DNA of 64,000 nucleotides, from contig AMYY01000009.1 of the NCBI GenBank assembly GCA_000335735.1, positions 1-64,000 of the forward strand. Reading direction: 5' to 3'. Below are positions 18,028 to 27,669 of this stretch, piece by piece. The notes under the pieces are model-generated. The model worked only from the letters and a program-made list of their open reading frames with translations. It did no database searches and had not been told where the DNA came from. The first letter of the stretch is position 1. The number at the start of each line of letters is the position of its first letter. Source of the DNA: an alpha proteobacterium L41A. GTDB lineage: Bacteria; Pseudomonadota; Alphaproteobacteria; Caulobacterales; Caulobacteraceae. The position numbers and the translations under genes are program-made.

Positions 18028-21000
18028 ATGAGCGACGAAAACGACAAGACCAACCAAGGCCAGGGCAACACGGGCGGCACGCCGTCCCAGACGGGGCCGC
18101 GCGCTCCGCTGAGCCTGAAGCCGCGCGTTGTGGGATCGGTGCCGACCGGCACCGTGAAGCAGAGCTTCAGCCATGGCCGATCCAAGACGGTGGTGGTCGA
18201 GACCAAGCGCCGCGCCGGCGCCGGCGGGCCGCAACGTCCGCAGGGCTTCGATGTCGCACGTCCTCAACAGGCCGCTCAGGCGCCGCGTCCGCAGGGTCCG
18301 CGTCCGTCGCAACCCGCCGGCGGCGCCCTGTCCGCCGAGGAGCAGGAAGCCCGCCGTCGCGCCATCGCCCTGGCCACCCAGGCGAACGCCGCCAAGGCCG
18401 CAGCTGAAGCCGCCGCCAAGGCCGCTGCAGACGCCGCCGCCCGCGAGCAAGCCGCGGCCACCGAGCGCGCCGCCCAGGCGGCCCGTGACGAAGCCGCCGC
18501 CGCCAAGGCCGCCGCAGAAGCCGCACGCGCTGAAGCCGCCAAGCTGACGGCCGCTGCGCCCGCCGCCTCGGCCAAGCCCGCGCCCAAGCCGGCCGCGCCG
18601 GTCGCCGCTGCGCCGACCCCCGCGCCCGCCGCGCCGGCTCCGACACCCGCTCCCGCCCGTCCGGCCGCTCCGGCCCGTCCGGTGGTCAACTTCGGCCAGC
18701 GCGTGCCCAAGCCCGGCAATCCCCAACGCGCTGCGCCCGAGCGTCCGGCCTTCGGCGGCCGTTCGGCCCGCGAGCAGGCGATGGGCGGTGGTGATCGCGC
18801 CTATTCGGACCGCCCGCAGAGCGATCGCCCGCAAGGCGACCGTCCGCAGGGCGCCCGTTCCGGCCCTGGCGGTCAGCGTCCGCAAGGCGCCAAGCCGGCC
18901 GAGCCCGTCCGCTATTCGGCCCTGAACCCGCGTCCGGCGCCGGGCGCCGCGCGTCCGGGCGGTCCCCGCACCGGTCCAGGCGGTCGCGCCGCCCCGAACG
19001 CCCCGCCGGCCGAGGCCAATGTTCTGCGTCCCGCCCGCGCGCCCGGCGCCGGCTTCGGTCGTCCGGCCGGTCGCGACGATGATCGCGAGAAGCGTTTTTC
19101 CGACGCCGGCAAGGCGGTCAGCCGCACGCGGGGCGAGCCCAAGCGCCGTGAAGGGCGCATGACCATCCAGTCCGTGGTCGGCGACGGCGACGCCGCCGAG
19201 CGGATGCGCTCCCTGGCCTCGGTCCGCCGTGCCCGCGAACGCGAGAAGGAAAAGCGCAAGGGCGGCTCGACCGATGCGCCCAACCGTCCGCGTGAAGTCG
19301 TCATTCCCGACGTCATCACCGTGCAGGAGCTGTCCAACCGGATGGCCGTGCGCGGCGTCGACATCATCAAGTTCCTGATGAAGCAGGGCCTGATGATGAA
19401 GATCAACGACGTGATCGATTCCGACACCGCCGAACTGGTGGCCGAAGAGTTCGGCATGGCCGTCAAGCGCGTCTCCGAATCCGACATCGAAACCGGCTTC
19501 CTGGGCGAGGCTGACGACGCCGACGCCTCCGACACCCGCGCGCCGGTCGTGGCCATCATGGGCCACGTCGACCACGGCAAGACCTCGCTGCTCGACGCCC
19601 TGCGCACGACCGACGTGGCAGGCGGCGAAGCCGGCGGCATCACCCAGCACATCGGCGCCTATCAGGTTCGCCTGCCGGACGACCAGAAGGTCACCTTCCT
19701 GGACACCCCGGGCCACGCCGCCTTCTCGGCCATGCGGGCGCGCGGCGCCAATGTGACTGACATCGTGGTCCTGGTCGTCGCCGCCGACGACGGCGTCATG
19801 CCTCAGACCATCGAAGCCATCCAACACGCCAAGGCGGCCAACGCGCCCCTGATCGTGGCCGTCAACAAGATGGATAAGCCCGGCGCGACGTCGCAGAAGG
19901 TCGTCAACGAGCTGCTGCAGTACGAAGTCATCGCCGAAAGTCTGGGCGGCGAGACCCAGATCATCGAGGTCTCGGCCAAGGAGCGGATGAACCTCGACGG
20001 CCTGCTGGAAGCGATCCTGATCCAGGCCGAGGTCATGGACCTGCGCGCCAATGCTGATCGCTCGGCCGAGGGCGTGGTCATCGAGGCCAAGCTGGACAAG
20101 GGTCGCGGCCCGGTCGGCACCGTCCTGGTCAAGCGCGGCACGCTGAAGCGTGGCGACATCGTCGTCGCCGGCGGTTCTTGGGGCAAGGTTCGCGCCCTGC
20201 TGAACGAGCGCAACGAGCAGCTGACCGAAGCCGGCCCGTCCGTCCCGGTCGAGATCCTCGGCCTGGACGAGGCCCCGTCGCCCGGCGAAGTCTTCGCCGT
20301 GGTGGATTCCGAGGCCCGCGCTCGCGAGCTGACCGAATACCGTCAGCGGGTGAAGCGCGAGAAGGCCCAGGTCTCGGGCGGCTCGGTTTCGCTGGTCGAC
20401 ATGATGGCCAAGCTCGGTTCCAAGAAGATCAGCGAACTGCCGGTGGTTATCAAGGCCGACGTGCAGGGCTCGGGCGAAGCCATCTCCGCCTCGCTGGAGA
20501 AGATGGGCAACGACGAGGTCCGCGCCCGGATCGTCTATTCCGGCGCCGGCGGCATCACCGAGAGCGACGTCAACCTGGCCAAGTCGGCCGGCGCGCCGAT
20601 CCTCGGCTTCAACGTCCGCGCCTCGAAACAGGCGCGCGATCTGGCCGAGCGCGAAGGGGTCGAGATCCGCTACTACTCAATCATCTACGACCTGCTGGAC
20701 GACATGAAGGGCGTGCTTTCCGGCATGCTGGCGCCGCTGCAACGCGAAACCTTCCTTGGCAACGCCCAGGTGCTTCAGGTCTTCGACATCTCCAAGATCG
20801 GCAAGATCGCCGGCTGCCGCGTCACCGAAGGCGTGGTTCGCAAGGGCGCGCGCGTCCGCATCATCCGCGACGACGTGGTGGTGCTGGAGCTGGGCGTGCT
20901 CAACACGCTCAAGCGCTTTAAGGACGAGGTCAACGAGGTGCCTTCGGGCCAGGAGTGCGGCATGCAGTTCCAGGGCTTCCAGGACATCAAGGAAGGCGAC

Positions 21001-21048
21001 TACATCGAGTGCTTCACGGTCGAAGAGATCAAGCGCACGCTGGACTAG
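18028..21048 (+). CDS. infB: Translation initiation factor IF-2
   Basis: A 1006-residue IF-2 of the long alphaproteobacterial type. The first ~400 residues are a disordered Ala/Pro/Arg/Gln-rich N-domain with a coiled Ala/Lys/Glu stretch. An IF2-N domain ([14 protein letters not shown]) precedes the GTPase domain, where G1 is GHVDHGKT (residues 512-519), G3 is DTPGHAAF and G4 is NKMD. Domains II-IV follow and end in [18 protein letters not shown]. It delivers fMet-tRNA to the 30S subunit. It is the last gene of the rimP operon and is followed by a strong terminator. Confidence 0.98.
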   Translation: MSDENDKTNQGQGNTGGTPSQTGPRAPLSLKPRVVGSVPTGTVKQSFSHGRSKTVVVETKRRAGAGGPQRPQGFDVARPQQAAQAPRPQGPRPSQPAGGALSAEEQEARRRAIALATQANAAKAAAEAAAKAAADAAAREQAAATERAAQAARDEAAAAKAAAEAARAEAAKLTAAAPAASAKPAPKPAAPVAAAPTPAPAAPAPTPAPARPAAPARPVVNFGQRVPKPGNPQRAAPERPAFGGRSAREQAMGGGDRAYSDRPQSDRPQGDRPQGARSGPGGQRPQGAKPAEPVRYSALNPRPAPGAARPGGPRTGPGGRAAPNAPPAEANVLRPARAPGAGFGRPAGRDDDREKRFSDAGKAVSRTRGEPKRREGRMTIQSVVGDGDAAERMRSLASVRRAREREKEKRKGGSTDAPNRPREVVIPDVITVQELSNRMAVRGVDIIKFLMKQGLMMKINDVIDSDTAELVAEEFGMAVKRVSESDIETGFLGEADDADASDTRAPVVAIMGHVDHGKTSLLDALRTTDVAGGEAGGITQHIGAYQVRLPDDQKVTFLDTPGHAAFSAMRARGANVTDIVVLVVAADDGVMPQTIEAIQHAKAANAPLIVAVNKMDKPGATSQKVVNELLQYEVIAESLGGETQIIEVSAKERMNLDGLLEAILIQAEVMDLRANADRSAEGVVIEAKLDKGRGPVGTVLVKRGTLKRGDIVVAGGSWGKVRALLNERNEQLTEAGPSVPVEILGLDEAPSPGEVFAVVDSEARARELTEYRQRVKREKAQVSGGSVSLVDMMAKLGSKKISELPVVIKADVQGSGEAISASLEKMGNDEVRARIVYSGAGGITESDVNLAKSAGAPILGFNVRASKQARDLAEREGVEIRYYSIIYDLLDDMKGVLSGMLAPLQRETFLGNAQVLQVFDISKIGKIAGCRVTEGVVRKGARVRIIRDDVVVLELGVLNTLKRFKDEVNEVPSGQECGMQFQGFQDIKEGDYIECFTVEEIKRTLD
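18805..18849 (+). repeat. Three 15-bp tandem repeats encoding (S/G)DRPQ inside infB
   Basis: Three in-frame 15-nt units encode [10 protein letters not shown] and GDRPQ in the disordered N-terminal region of IF-2. The DNA copies differ by synonymous changes, so the repeat is old enough to have drifted. The copy number may vary between strains. Confidence 0.7.
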
Positions 21049-21072
21049 TTCCTGTCGCGAGCACGAAAGACC

Positions 21073-21107
21073 AAGGCCCGGAACTCAGGTTCCGGGCCTT
21101 TTCTTTT
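21073..21107 (+). terminator. Rho-independent terminator after infB
   Basis: A 12-bp perfect stem (AAGGCCCGGAAC / GTTCCGGGCCTT) with loop TCAG, followed by TTCTTTT, 24 nt after the infB stop. It ends the rimP-nusA-ylxR-infB operon. The following stretch, 21108-21289, shows no gene or clear signal. Confidence 0.93.
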
Positions 21108-21289
21108 ACAGGCCGGACACCACGCGCTCGGCGGTGTGCGTTCGCGCTTCGCCAACGCCCATGCCTGTTCATTCGCGAACGGCGACCGTGCATTGCCGCA
21201 CGCGCGGTGGCGAAGGGCAGGGGATGGCGGCACGGTCTGGTCATCGAGGGCCGGTCGTCGGTCCTTTCACTGACACAGGATACGCCGTC

Positions 21290-21718
21290 ATGAAGACCGT
21301 CGCCGCCATCGCTCCCGTTCTCGCTCTCGCCGCCGCCCTCACCGTTGCCGCGCCCGCCTTCGCCGCCGACCTGACCGTCGCCTTCCCGAGCGCCGCCCCC
21401 CAGGGCCGGATCATGGTCGCCGTCTTCAACAGCGAGGCCAACTATGGCGGCGAGGGTCAGCCGGCGCAGGTCGCCATGCTGGATGTCGCCGCCGGCCAGA
21501 CCAGCATCACCTTCGACGGCCTACCCGACGGCGACTATGCGGTGCGCGCCTTTCACGACCTGAACAGCGACGGCAAGATGAACACCAATCCGTTCGGCAT
21601 GCCGGTCGAGCCCTTCGCCTTCTCCAACAACGCCGTCGGCAACATGGGACCGGCGTCTTGGGAGCGCGCCAAGTTCGCGGCCGCCGGCGCGGCCACCCAG
21701 TCGATCGACCTGAAGTAA
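21290..21718 (+). CDS. Exported DUF2141 protein
   Basis: A 142-residue protein with a signal peptide (MKTVAAIAPVLALAAALTV, cleavage near AFAAD) and a DUF2141 domain, shown by GRIMVAVFNSEANY, LPDGDYAVRAFHDLNSDGKMNTN and the Pro/Phe-rich GMPVEPFAFSNNA. The middle segment resembles a calcium-binding loop (DLNSDGKMN). The family is secreted and of unknown function. An AGGA sequence precedes the ATG at 21290. The carotenoid-oxygenase gene follows after 23 nt, so the two probably form an operon for exported proteins. Confidence 0.85.
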   Translation: MKTVAAIAPVLALAAALTVAAPAFAADLTVAFPSAAPQGRIMVAVFNSEANYGGEGQPAQVAMLDVAAGQTSITFDGLPDGDYAVRAFHDLNSDGKMNTNPFGMPVEPFAFSNNAVGNMGPASWERAKFAAAGAATQSIDLK

Positions 21719-21741
21719 GCAACGAAAGCCGGAGCTCGATC

Positions 21742-23220
21742 ATGACCCCCTCCCGCCGTTCCTTCCTGATGGGCGCCGCCGCCCTTTCAGCCGCCGTGGC
21801 CACGCCCGAGATGGTGCGCGCCGCCGCCGCCCTGGACGCCGTCGCCGCGACGAAGGCCGACTGGGCCCTGGCGACCCAGGACGTCGAGGGCGACATCGCA
21901 CGCCGGACGATGCGCCTGATCCACGGCCGGGCGCCGGCGGGGTTGCAGGGCGCGCTGTATCGCAACGGACCGGCCAAGTTCCGGCGGCCGGGCGGGTCGG
22001 CGACCCACTGGTTCGACGGCGACGGCATGATGCGCGCCTTCCGCATCCAGGACGGCCAGGCGACGCTGGAAGCGCGGTTCGCCGACACGCCCAAGCGCCG
22101 CACCGAAACGGAGCTGGACGCCGTGGTCACGCCGGGCTTCGGCACCAAGGGCGACGAACGCGCCCGCATCGGCTCGAACGACGACGCCAATGCCGCCAAC
22201 ACCGCCGTCATGGTCGCCGGCGATCAGATCTGGGCGCTATGGGAGGGAGGATCGCCGCTGGCCCTGTCGGCGTCGGACCTGTCGACCCGCAACTTCGTCA
22301 CCCTGCGCGACGACCTGAAAGGCATGCCGTTCCAGGCCCATCCGCGCTACGCCCCCGACGGCTCGATCTGGAATGTGGGGTCGGCGGGCGGTCAGGCCGT
22401 CATCTGGCATCTGCGCGCTGACCGTAGCCTGAGCGACGCCCAGGTCGTGCCCCTGCCGCGCGCCAGCTATATGCACGACTTCACCGCCACCGACCGACAC
22501 GTAATCCTGGTGCTTCAGCCCTGGATGTTCGAAACTCGCGCCATGCCCGTGACGTCCGGCCTGGCCTGGCGACCCGAGATGGGGACGCAGGTCCTGGTGC
22601 TGGACAAGGACGACCTGAGCAAACGCCGCCTTTATGAGTTGCCGGGGTTCTTCCATTTCCATCTGGGCGATGCCTGGGCCGAGCGCGACGGCACGATCCG
22701 TTTCGATGTGCCCGTCAGCGGCGATCCGCGCTTCGCCGTCGATGGCGCGCGGGTTCTGGTGGATGGGCATGGGGTCGTTCCGGGCGATCCGGCGAAACTG
22801 GCCCTGATCACCCTGCGGCCGGATGGACGCGCCGACATGACCTACAGCGATGTTGTGGGCGAATTCCCGAAAGCCGACCCGCGTCGTGCGGGGCTGAAGC
22901 GCAGTTTGACCGCCCATACATCTGGCGAGACTCGCGGCCGGCCCTTGCCGACGGGATTGGCGGTTCACGACTGGGACAGCGGTCGCTCGCGCGCCTTCGA
23001 GTTCGGCGTGCATCAGGTGGTCGAGGAGGCGGTCTTCGTGCCCAAGCCCGGCGCGACGGCGGAACGCGACGCCTGGCTGGTCGCGCCATCCGTCAATCTG
23101 AAGGACGGACGCACCGAACTGCATGTCTTTGATCTGGCGCGGATCGAGGATGGTCCGGTTGCGACCTGGCAGGCGGACGTGGCCCTGCCGGCCGGCTTCC
23201 ACGGCGCGTGGGCAGGGTAG
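21742..23220 (+). CDS. Carotenoid oxygenase family protein with Tat signal
   Basis: A 492-residue RPE65/apocarotenoid-oxygenase family protein. The N-terminus MTPSRRSFLMGAA is a twin-arginine signal, so a folded, metal-loaded enzyme would be exported. Family motifs are LYRNGPAKF, HWFDGDGMM, AHPRY, YMHDF, FHFHLGDAW and the C-terminal GFHGAW; these supply the four histidines expected to hold the iron. The enzyme would cleave a carotenoid or related polyene. No carotenoid synthesis genes are visible here. The start at 21742 is chosen for the Tat signal and a GGAG sequence before it; the frame also continues upstream out of any domain. Confidence 0.9.
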   Translation: MTPSRRSFLMGAAALSAAVATPEMVRAAAALDAVAATKADWALATQDVEGDIARRTMRLIHGRAPAGLQGALYRNGPAKFRRPGGSATHWFDGDGMMRAFRIQDGQATLEARFADTPKRRTETELDAVVTPGFGTKGDERARIGSNDDANAANTAVMVAGDQIWALWEGGSPLALSASDLSTRNFVTLRDDLKGMPFQAHPRYAPDGSIWNVGSAGGQAVIWHLRADRSLSDAQVVPLPRASYMHDFTATDRHVILVLQPWMFETRAMPVTSGLAWRPEMGTQVLVLDKDDLSKRRLYELPGFFHFHLGDAWAERDGTIRFDVPVSGDPRFAVDGARVLVDGHGVVPGDPAKLALITLRPDGRADMTYSDVVGEFPKADPRRAGLKRSLTAHTSGETRGRPLPTGLAVHDWDSGRSRAFEFGVHQVVEEAVFVPKPGATAERDAWLVAPSVNLKDGRTELHVFDLARIEDGPVATWQADVALPAGFHGAWAG

Positions 23221-23286
23221 GGCCGCCCGGGCACAACCTTTGCGGGCCTTCACGGTTCGAAAAGGCTGCCGTGCCAAGGTGAGACC

Positions 23287-24441
23287 ATGACCCCCGTCCA
23301 GACGCCCGCCGATCTTCGCCCCATCACCGCCCTGCGCTTCGGCGCGGCCATGTGGGTCGCCGTCTACAGCTTCTGGGAAAACCTGGCGGGCGCCGGTCAG
23401 TCTGGCCTCGTCGCCAAGGGCTACCTGGGGGTCGAGCTGTTCTTCGTCCTGTCCGGCTTCATCCTCAGCCACGTCTATCTGGCGGCGGCGGGCGAGAAGC
23501 GGTTCTCGTATCGCGGCTTCCTTTGGGCGCGGATCGCGCGCGTCTATCCGCTGCATATCGCCACCCTGATCGGCGTGGGGCTGCTGGCGGCCGCCGCCCT
23601 GTTCGCCGGCATGAGTGTGGACGCCAATGTGCTGAGCTGGCCGTCGCTGCCCGCCAACCTCTTCATGGTGCACGCCTGGGGTCTGGCGCCGGTCGCGGGC
23701 TGGAACCATCCGTCCTGGTCCATTTCTGCGGAGTGGTTCGCCTACCTCTGCTTCCCGCTGTTCGCCTTCGTTTTCTGGCGCCTGCGTCATCGGCCGATCG
23801 CGGCGGTGGTCGGGGCTGCGGCCTTCCTCGTCATCCTCTATTTCGCGTTCGAGCAACTGGCCGGCTTCGCCTTGACCGAGGCGACGATCCGTTGGGGCGC
23901 GCTCAGGATAGTGCCGTGCTTCGCCTTGGGGTGCGCCCTCTATCTTGTTTATCGCCGCGCGCCGTTGAAGGCGCCGTGGGTGTGCGCCGCCGTCTCATTC
24001 GGGCTGATGGTCCTCAGCGCCGCGCTCGGACTCTGGGACGGCGTCACGGTTCTGCTGGCCGGGGCCTTGATCCTTTCACTGGCCTCGCTGCCCAACGCGC
24101 GCGCCGGATGGCTGGCATCCAAGCCTGCCGTCTACCTCGGCGAGATCAGCTATTCGGTCTATATGGTCTGCGTGCCGTGGAAGCTTCTGGCGGTCGGTCT
24201 GGCAGCCAAACTGTTCGACGCGCCGGACAAGCAGCTTCAAATTTTCGTGTGGTTGGCGATTTTGGCCCTGCTCCCTGTCGTCGCCGCCGTCTCTTATCAT
24301 CTCGTCGAACGCCCGGCGCGCAAGGCTCTGAGGGACATGGCCGACGAGCGCGCCAAGCGTCACGATAAGGTTTCAGAAGGAAATATGAAGCACGGCGATA
24401 TGCCGAAACAACTTGCGACAGGGCGTGATCCCGTGGCCTAA
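23287..24441 (+). CDS. Acyltransferase 3 family (OafA/YrhL-like) membrane protein
   Basis: A 384-residue integral membrane protein with about ten hydrophobic helices. It starts with ITALRFGAAMWV and has the GVELFFVLSGFILSHVY segment and the RIARVYPLH motif typical of acyltransferase 3 proteins, with NHPSWSISAEWFAYLCFP in the middle. Members transfer acyl groups, often acetyl, to sugars of surface polysaccharides. There is no C-terminal SGNH domain. No polysaccharide genes adjoin it, so the substrate is unknown. Confidence 0.9.
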   Translation: MTPVQTPADLRPITALRFGAAMWVAVYSFWENLAGAGQSGLVAKGYLGVELFFVLSGFILSHVYLAAAGEKRFSYRGFLWARIARVYPLHIATLIGVGLLAAAALFAGMSVDANVLSWPSLPANLFMVHAWGLAPVAGWNHPSWSISAEWFAYLCFPLFAFVFWRLRHRPIAAVVGAAAFLVILYFAFEQLAGFALTEATIRWGALRIVPCFALGCALYLVYRRAPLKAPWVCAAVSFGLMVLSAALGLWDGVTVLLAGALILSLASLPNARAGWLASKPAVYLGEISYSVYMVCVPWKLLAVGLAAKLFDAPDKQLQIFVWLAILALLPVVAAVSYHLVERPARKALRDMADERAKRHDKVSEGNMKHGDMPKQLATGRDPVA

Positions 24442-24477
24442 AGGGTGCTTCCAAAGGCGGGTCGGGATACCCCAAGC

Positions 24478-25008
24478 ATGCTGAAACGGCTCAAAGCCGC
24501 CGCGGTTGCGGCGACCCTCGGTTTTTTTGCGCTGGGCGCCGTTCCCTCCACCGCAAAGGCTGACGAGCCCTATTGGCAGTGCGTGACCTTCGCGCGCATG
24601 TTCTCCGGCATCAACATCTTCGGCGACGCCTGGACCTGGTGGCGCCAGGCCGCCGCCAACTTCCGCACCGGCAAGGCCCCGGAAACCGGCTCGGTTCTGG
24701 TCTTCCGCCCCGAGGGCCGTATGAGCCGAGGCCACGTCGCCGTCGTCTCCGACATCCTGACCGACCGCGTCGTGCGCGTGACCCACGCCAACTGGGGCGG
24801 CAGCCGCGGCAAGGTCGAAGAGAACGTCACCGTCGTCGACGTCTCGCCCTCCAACGACTGGTCCCAGGTCAAGGTCTGGTACAATCCGATCAACGATCTG
24901 GGCACGACGGTCTATCCGACCTACGGCTTCATCTACAAAGGCGCCCGCGACGCCTTCGACGCCGGCCGTCAGATCGCCGCCAACGTCTCGGCCCAAGGCC
25001 AGCACTAA
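24478..25008 (+). CDS. Exported CHAP-domain protein
   Basis: A 176-residue protein with a signal peptide (cleavage near AKADE) and a CHAP amidase domain. The candidate nucleophile is Cys35 in YWQCVTFARMFSG, and the partner His is at residue 86 in MSRGHVAVVSDI. CHAP enzymes cleave peptidoglycan amide or peptide bonds. There is no cell-wall-binding domain, so this is a minimal periplasmic enzyme. The start at 24478 is chosen because the signal peptide begins there; the upstream in-frame start at 24445 adds polar residues. Confidence 0.85.
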   Translation: MLKRLKAAAVAATLGFFALGAVPSTAKADEPYWQCVTFARMFSGINIFGDAWTWWRQAAANFRTGKAPETGSVLVFRPEGRMSRGHVAVVSDILTDRVVRVTHANWGGSRGKVEENVTVVDVSPSNDWSQVKVWYNPINDLGTTVYPTYGFIYKGARDAFDAGRQIAANVSAQGQH

Positions 25009-25044
25009 GCTTGCACCGCCCGCCATCGCGGGCGATAGGCGGGC

Positions 25045-25842
25045 ATGACCCAATCCAGCGACATCACCTACGCCGGCTATCTGGCGTTGGACGACCTGCT
25101 TTCGACCCAGCACCCGCTGTCGGACCAGCACGACGAAATGCTGTTCGTCGTCATCCATCAGACCAAGGAACTGTGGCTCAAGCAGATCCTGCATGAGACG
25201 GCCCTGGCCCAGTCGATGGTGCGCGCCGGCGACTTGGTCCCGGCCTACAAGAGCCTGGCGCGTGTCTCCCGCATCCAGGCGGTAATGACCCACAGCTGGG
25301 ACATTCTGTCGACGATGACGCCGTCGGACTATCTGCGGTTCCGAGGGTCGTTGGGGTCGTCCTCCGGCTTCCAGAGCGACCAGTTCCGCCGTTTCGAGGC
25401 CATGCTGGGCCTCAAGGACGCCAGCTTCCTGAAGTTCCACGAAGACCGCCCCGAGGCCCTGGCCGCGCTTCAGGCCGCCATCGCCGCGCCCAGCCTTTAC
25501 GATGACGCCCTGGCTCAACTCGCCAAGGCCGGTCTGCGGGTGCCCGCGGAGGTGCTGAACCGCGACGTGACCCAACCCTATCAGCCGTCCGACGCCGTCG
25601 AGGCAGCCTGGCTGGAGGTCTATCGCGACACGGAACGGTGGTGGGTCCTGTATCAGCTGGCCGAAAAGCTGGTCGATCTGGACGACGCCCTGCTGACCTG
25701 GCGGCACAAGCATGTCGTTACGGTCGAACGCATCATCGGTCGACGTCGCGGCACGGGCGGAACCGAAGGCGCGGCCTATCTGGCCTCGACCCTGACCAAG
25801 CGCTGCTTCCCCGAGCTGTGGTCGCTTCGCACCAAACTTTGA
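25045..25842 (+). CDS. kynA: Tryptophan 2,3-dioxygenase
   Basis: A 265-residue heme dioxygenase. It has the family segments MLFVVIHQTKELWLKQILHE, HSWDILSTMTPSDYL, the FRGSLGSSSGFQS loop and a C-terminal WRHKHVVTVERIIGRR that should supply the axial heme His, then GTGGTEGAAYL. It opens the indole ring of L-tryptophan as the first step of the kynurenine pathway. No kynB or kynU gene is adjacent. The length is close to other bacterial members. Confidence 0.96.
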   Translation: MTQSSDITYAGYLALDDLLSTQHPLSDQHDEMLFVVIHQTKELWLKQILHETALAQSMVRAGDLVPAYKSLARVSRIQAVMTHSWDILSTMTPSDYLRFRGSLGSSSGFQSDQFRRFEAMLGLKDASFLKFHEDRPEALAALQAAIAAPSLYDDALAQLAKAGLRVPAEVLNRDVTQPYQPSDAVEAAWLEVYRDTERWWVLYQLAEKLVDLDDALLTWRHKHVVTVERIIGRRRGTGGTEGAAYLASTLTKRCFPELWSLRTKL

Positions 25843-25915
25843 TGTCGCAGGCGGCAACCTTCGCCGAGCCGGACCATTTCGCCGTTTGACCGCAACAGCG
25901 GAAGGAACGGACAAG

Positions 25916-26401
25916 ATGAGCAACCCCAACGCCCACGACATCAAGGTTCTGAACGGCCTGATCGAAACGACGCTGGACAGCGCGGACGGCTATCGCGAAG
26001 CCGCAGAACAGACGCAGGATCCCCACTACCGCACCCTGTTCGAGCGCCGTAGCAGCGAACGCCAGCGGGTCGTCGACGATCTGTCGGCCGCCGTTCGCGG
26101 TCTGGGCGGCGATCCCGAATCCGACGGGTCGATCCTGGCCAAGGCGCACCGCGCGTTCCTGGATGTGAAACACGCCCTGCTGCGCAATGACGATTCCGTC
26201 GTCGGCTCGATCAACTCTGGCGAAGGCTTCATCGCTGGCAAGTATGAAAAGGCGCTGCAAGACACCGGCATTTCCGCCACCACGCGCGAGACGATCCGGC
26301 GGGCCTATGCGGCGGTGAAGACCGAGCATGAGCAGATGGAAGCCCTGAAACACAGCCTGGAAGGCCAGCGTGACGCGGCCAATCCCCTGTTCCCTCAGTA
26401 A
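25916..26401 (+). CDS. PA2169-type four-helix-bundle protein (DUF2383)
   Basis: A 161-residue all-helical protein. Recognised segments are LNGLIETTLDSADGYREAAEQ, YRTLFERRSSERQRVVDDL and DVKHALLRNDDSVVGSINSGEGF. The family is ferritin-like and stress associated; its function is unknown. The ATG at 25916 follows GGAAGG at proper spacing; an earlier in-frame start at 25886 lacks support. A bidirectional terminator follows. Confidence 0.88.
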   Translation: MSNPNAHDIKVLNGLIETTLDSADGYREAAEQTQDPHYRTLFERRSSERQRVVDDLSAAVRGLGGDPESDGSILAKAHRAFLDVKHALLRNDDSVVGSINSGEGFIAGKYEKALQDTGISATTRETIRRAYAAVKTEHEQMEALKHSLEGQRDAANPLFPQ

Positions 26402-26420
26402 GCTCCCTCTGACGGAATAG

Positions 26421-26451
26421 AAAAAGGCCCCGGCGTCACCGCCGGGGCCTT
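26421..26451. terminator. Bidirectional Rho-independent terminator
   Basis: An 11-bp stem (AAGGCCCCGGC / GCCGGGGCCTT) with a 6-nt loop. The A run on the left gives a T run on the reverse strand, so it ends rplS transcription; on the forward strand the tail is TTCGTCATT, and it can also end the DUF2383 transcript. Confidence 0.85.
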
Positions 26452-26475
26452 CGTCATTGATCATTTGGCCTGAAA

Positions 26476-26898
26476 CTAGGCTTCTTCGGTCTTGGCGGCC
26501 GAACCGGTTTCCGGAACGACGACGCCCTTGGCGGGACGAACCGTCTGGCGCTCGGCGATACGGGCCGACTTGCCGCGACGGTCGCGCAGGTAATAGAGCT
26601 TGGCGCGACGCACGACGCCGCGGCGCTTCACTTCGATCGACTCGATGTTCGGCGACAGGATGGGGAAGCGGCGCTCGACGCCTTCGCCGAACGAGATCTT
26701 GCGGACCGTGAAGGTTTCGCTGATGCCGCCGCCGTCACGGGCGATGCAGACGCCTTCGAAGGCCTGAACGCGCTCGCGCTCGCCTTCCTTGATCTTCACG
26801 TTGACGCGCAAGGTGTCGCCGGGCTGGAATTCCGGGATTTTGCGTTCGCCCAGGACGCGGGCTTTTTCTTCGGCGTCCAGCTGTTGAACGATGTTCAT
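26476..26898 (-). CDS. rplS: 50S ribosomal protein L19
   Basis: A 140-residue L19 with the family pattern [56 protein letters not shown] and RRAKLYYLR. The C-terminus has an Ala/Glu-rich extension beyond the usual ~115-120 residues. It sits 1 nt after trmD and is read with it. Confidence 0.97.
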   Translation of the reverse strand: MNIVQQLDAEEKARVLGERKIPEFQPGDTLRVNVKIKEGERERVQAFEGVCIARDGGGISETFTVRKISFGEGVERRFPILSPNIESIEVKRRGVVRRAKLYYLRDRRGKSARIAERQTVRPAKGVVVPETGSAAKTEEA

Positions 26899-26899
26899 G

Positions 26900-27625
26900 T
26901 CATTTCTCCTCGGGCTTTGCGCCCTTTAGCTGTGAGTTGGCGAGATGCGCCTGCCAGAGGTCCGGCCGCCGCTCCCGCGTAGTCGTCGCCCGCTGCGCCT
27001 CACGCCATCCCGCGATCTTCTTGTGATCGCCCGACAGCAGCACCTCGGGTATCTCAAGCCCCTCGAACGTCCGCGGTCGCGTGTACTGCGGGTGTTCCAG
27101 AAGCCCATCCTCGAAGCTTTCGGACGACAGGCTGTCGCCTGAGCCGAGCACGCCGGGGATCAGTCTTACGCACGCCTCGATCGCGACCATCGCCGCCGCC
27201 TCGCCGCCGGCGAGAACCGCGTCTCCGACCGAGACCTCCTCGAACCCGCGTGCGTCCAGCACCCGCTGATCCACCCCCTCGAAACGACCGCACAGCACGA
27301 CGATCCCGTCGGCTTTCGCCCATTCCTTGACGCGCGCCTGAGTCAGGGGCCGACCCCTGGCGCTCATGTACAGAAGCGGCCGCTTGGGTCCCGGCAGGCT
27401 ATCCACCGCCCGGGCCACCACGTCCGCCTTCAGCACAGCTCCCGGGCCGCCACCCGCAGGGGTGTCGTCCAGGAAGCCGCGCGTATCTGTGGAAAAGGCG
27501 CGAATGTCAACCGTTTCCAGGCTCCACAAGCCCTTCTCGCGCCAGGCCGTGCCGATCAGAGACACGCCGAGCGGGCCCGGAAAGGCCTCGGGAAACATGG
27601 TCAGGACGGTGGCGGTAAAGGGCAT
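26900..27625 (-). CDS. trmD: tRNA (guanine-N1-)-methyltransferase TrmD
   Basis: A 241-residue SPOUT methyltransferase. Knot-region motifs are [32 protein letters not shown] and the loop [24 protein letters not shown]. The enzyme makes m1G37 in tRNAs. It is followed by rplS as usual, but the preceding same-strand gene is a DUF885 peptidase rather than rpsP-rimM, so the classical operon is split here. Confidence 0.97.
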   Translation of the reverse strand: MPFTATVLTMFPEAFPGPLGVSLIGTAWREKGLWSLETVDIRAFSTDTRGFLDDTPAGGGPGAVLKADVVARAVDSLPGPKRPLLYMSARGRPLTQARVKEWAKADGIVVLCGRFEGVDQRVLDARGFEEVSVGDAVLAGGEAAAMVAIEACVRLIPGVLGSGDSLSSESFEDGLLEHPQYTRPRTFEGLEIPEVLLSGDHKKIAGWREAQRATTTRERRPDLWQAHLANSQLKGAKPEEK

Positions 27626-27669
27626 GGCGCGCGCCCTTTACCGCTCCGTGACCGGAAAGGCGAGCCAAG

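Noticed and set aside
17983..19827. Long reverse-strand open frame (614 codons) opposite infB, Gly/Arg/Ala rich
   Set aside because: The Ala/Pro repeat region of IF-2 read backwards gives Gly/Arg-rich text; no start signal or family.
22237..23856. Reverse open frame of 539 codons across the carotenoid oxygenase and acyltransferase
   Set aside because: Spans two supported genes and has no recognisable domain.
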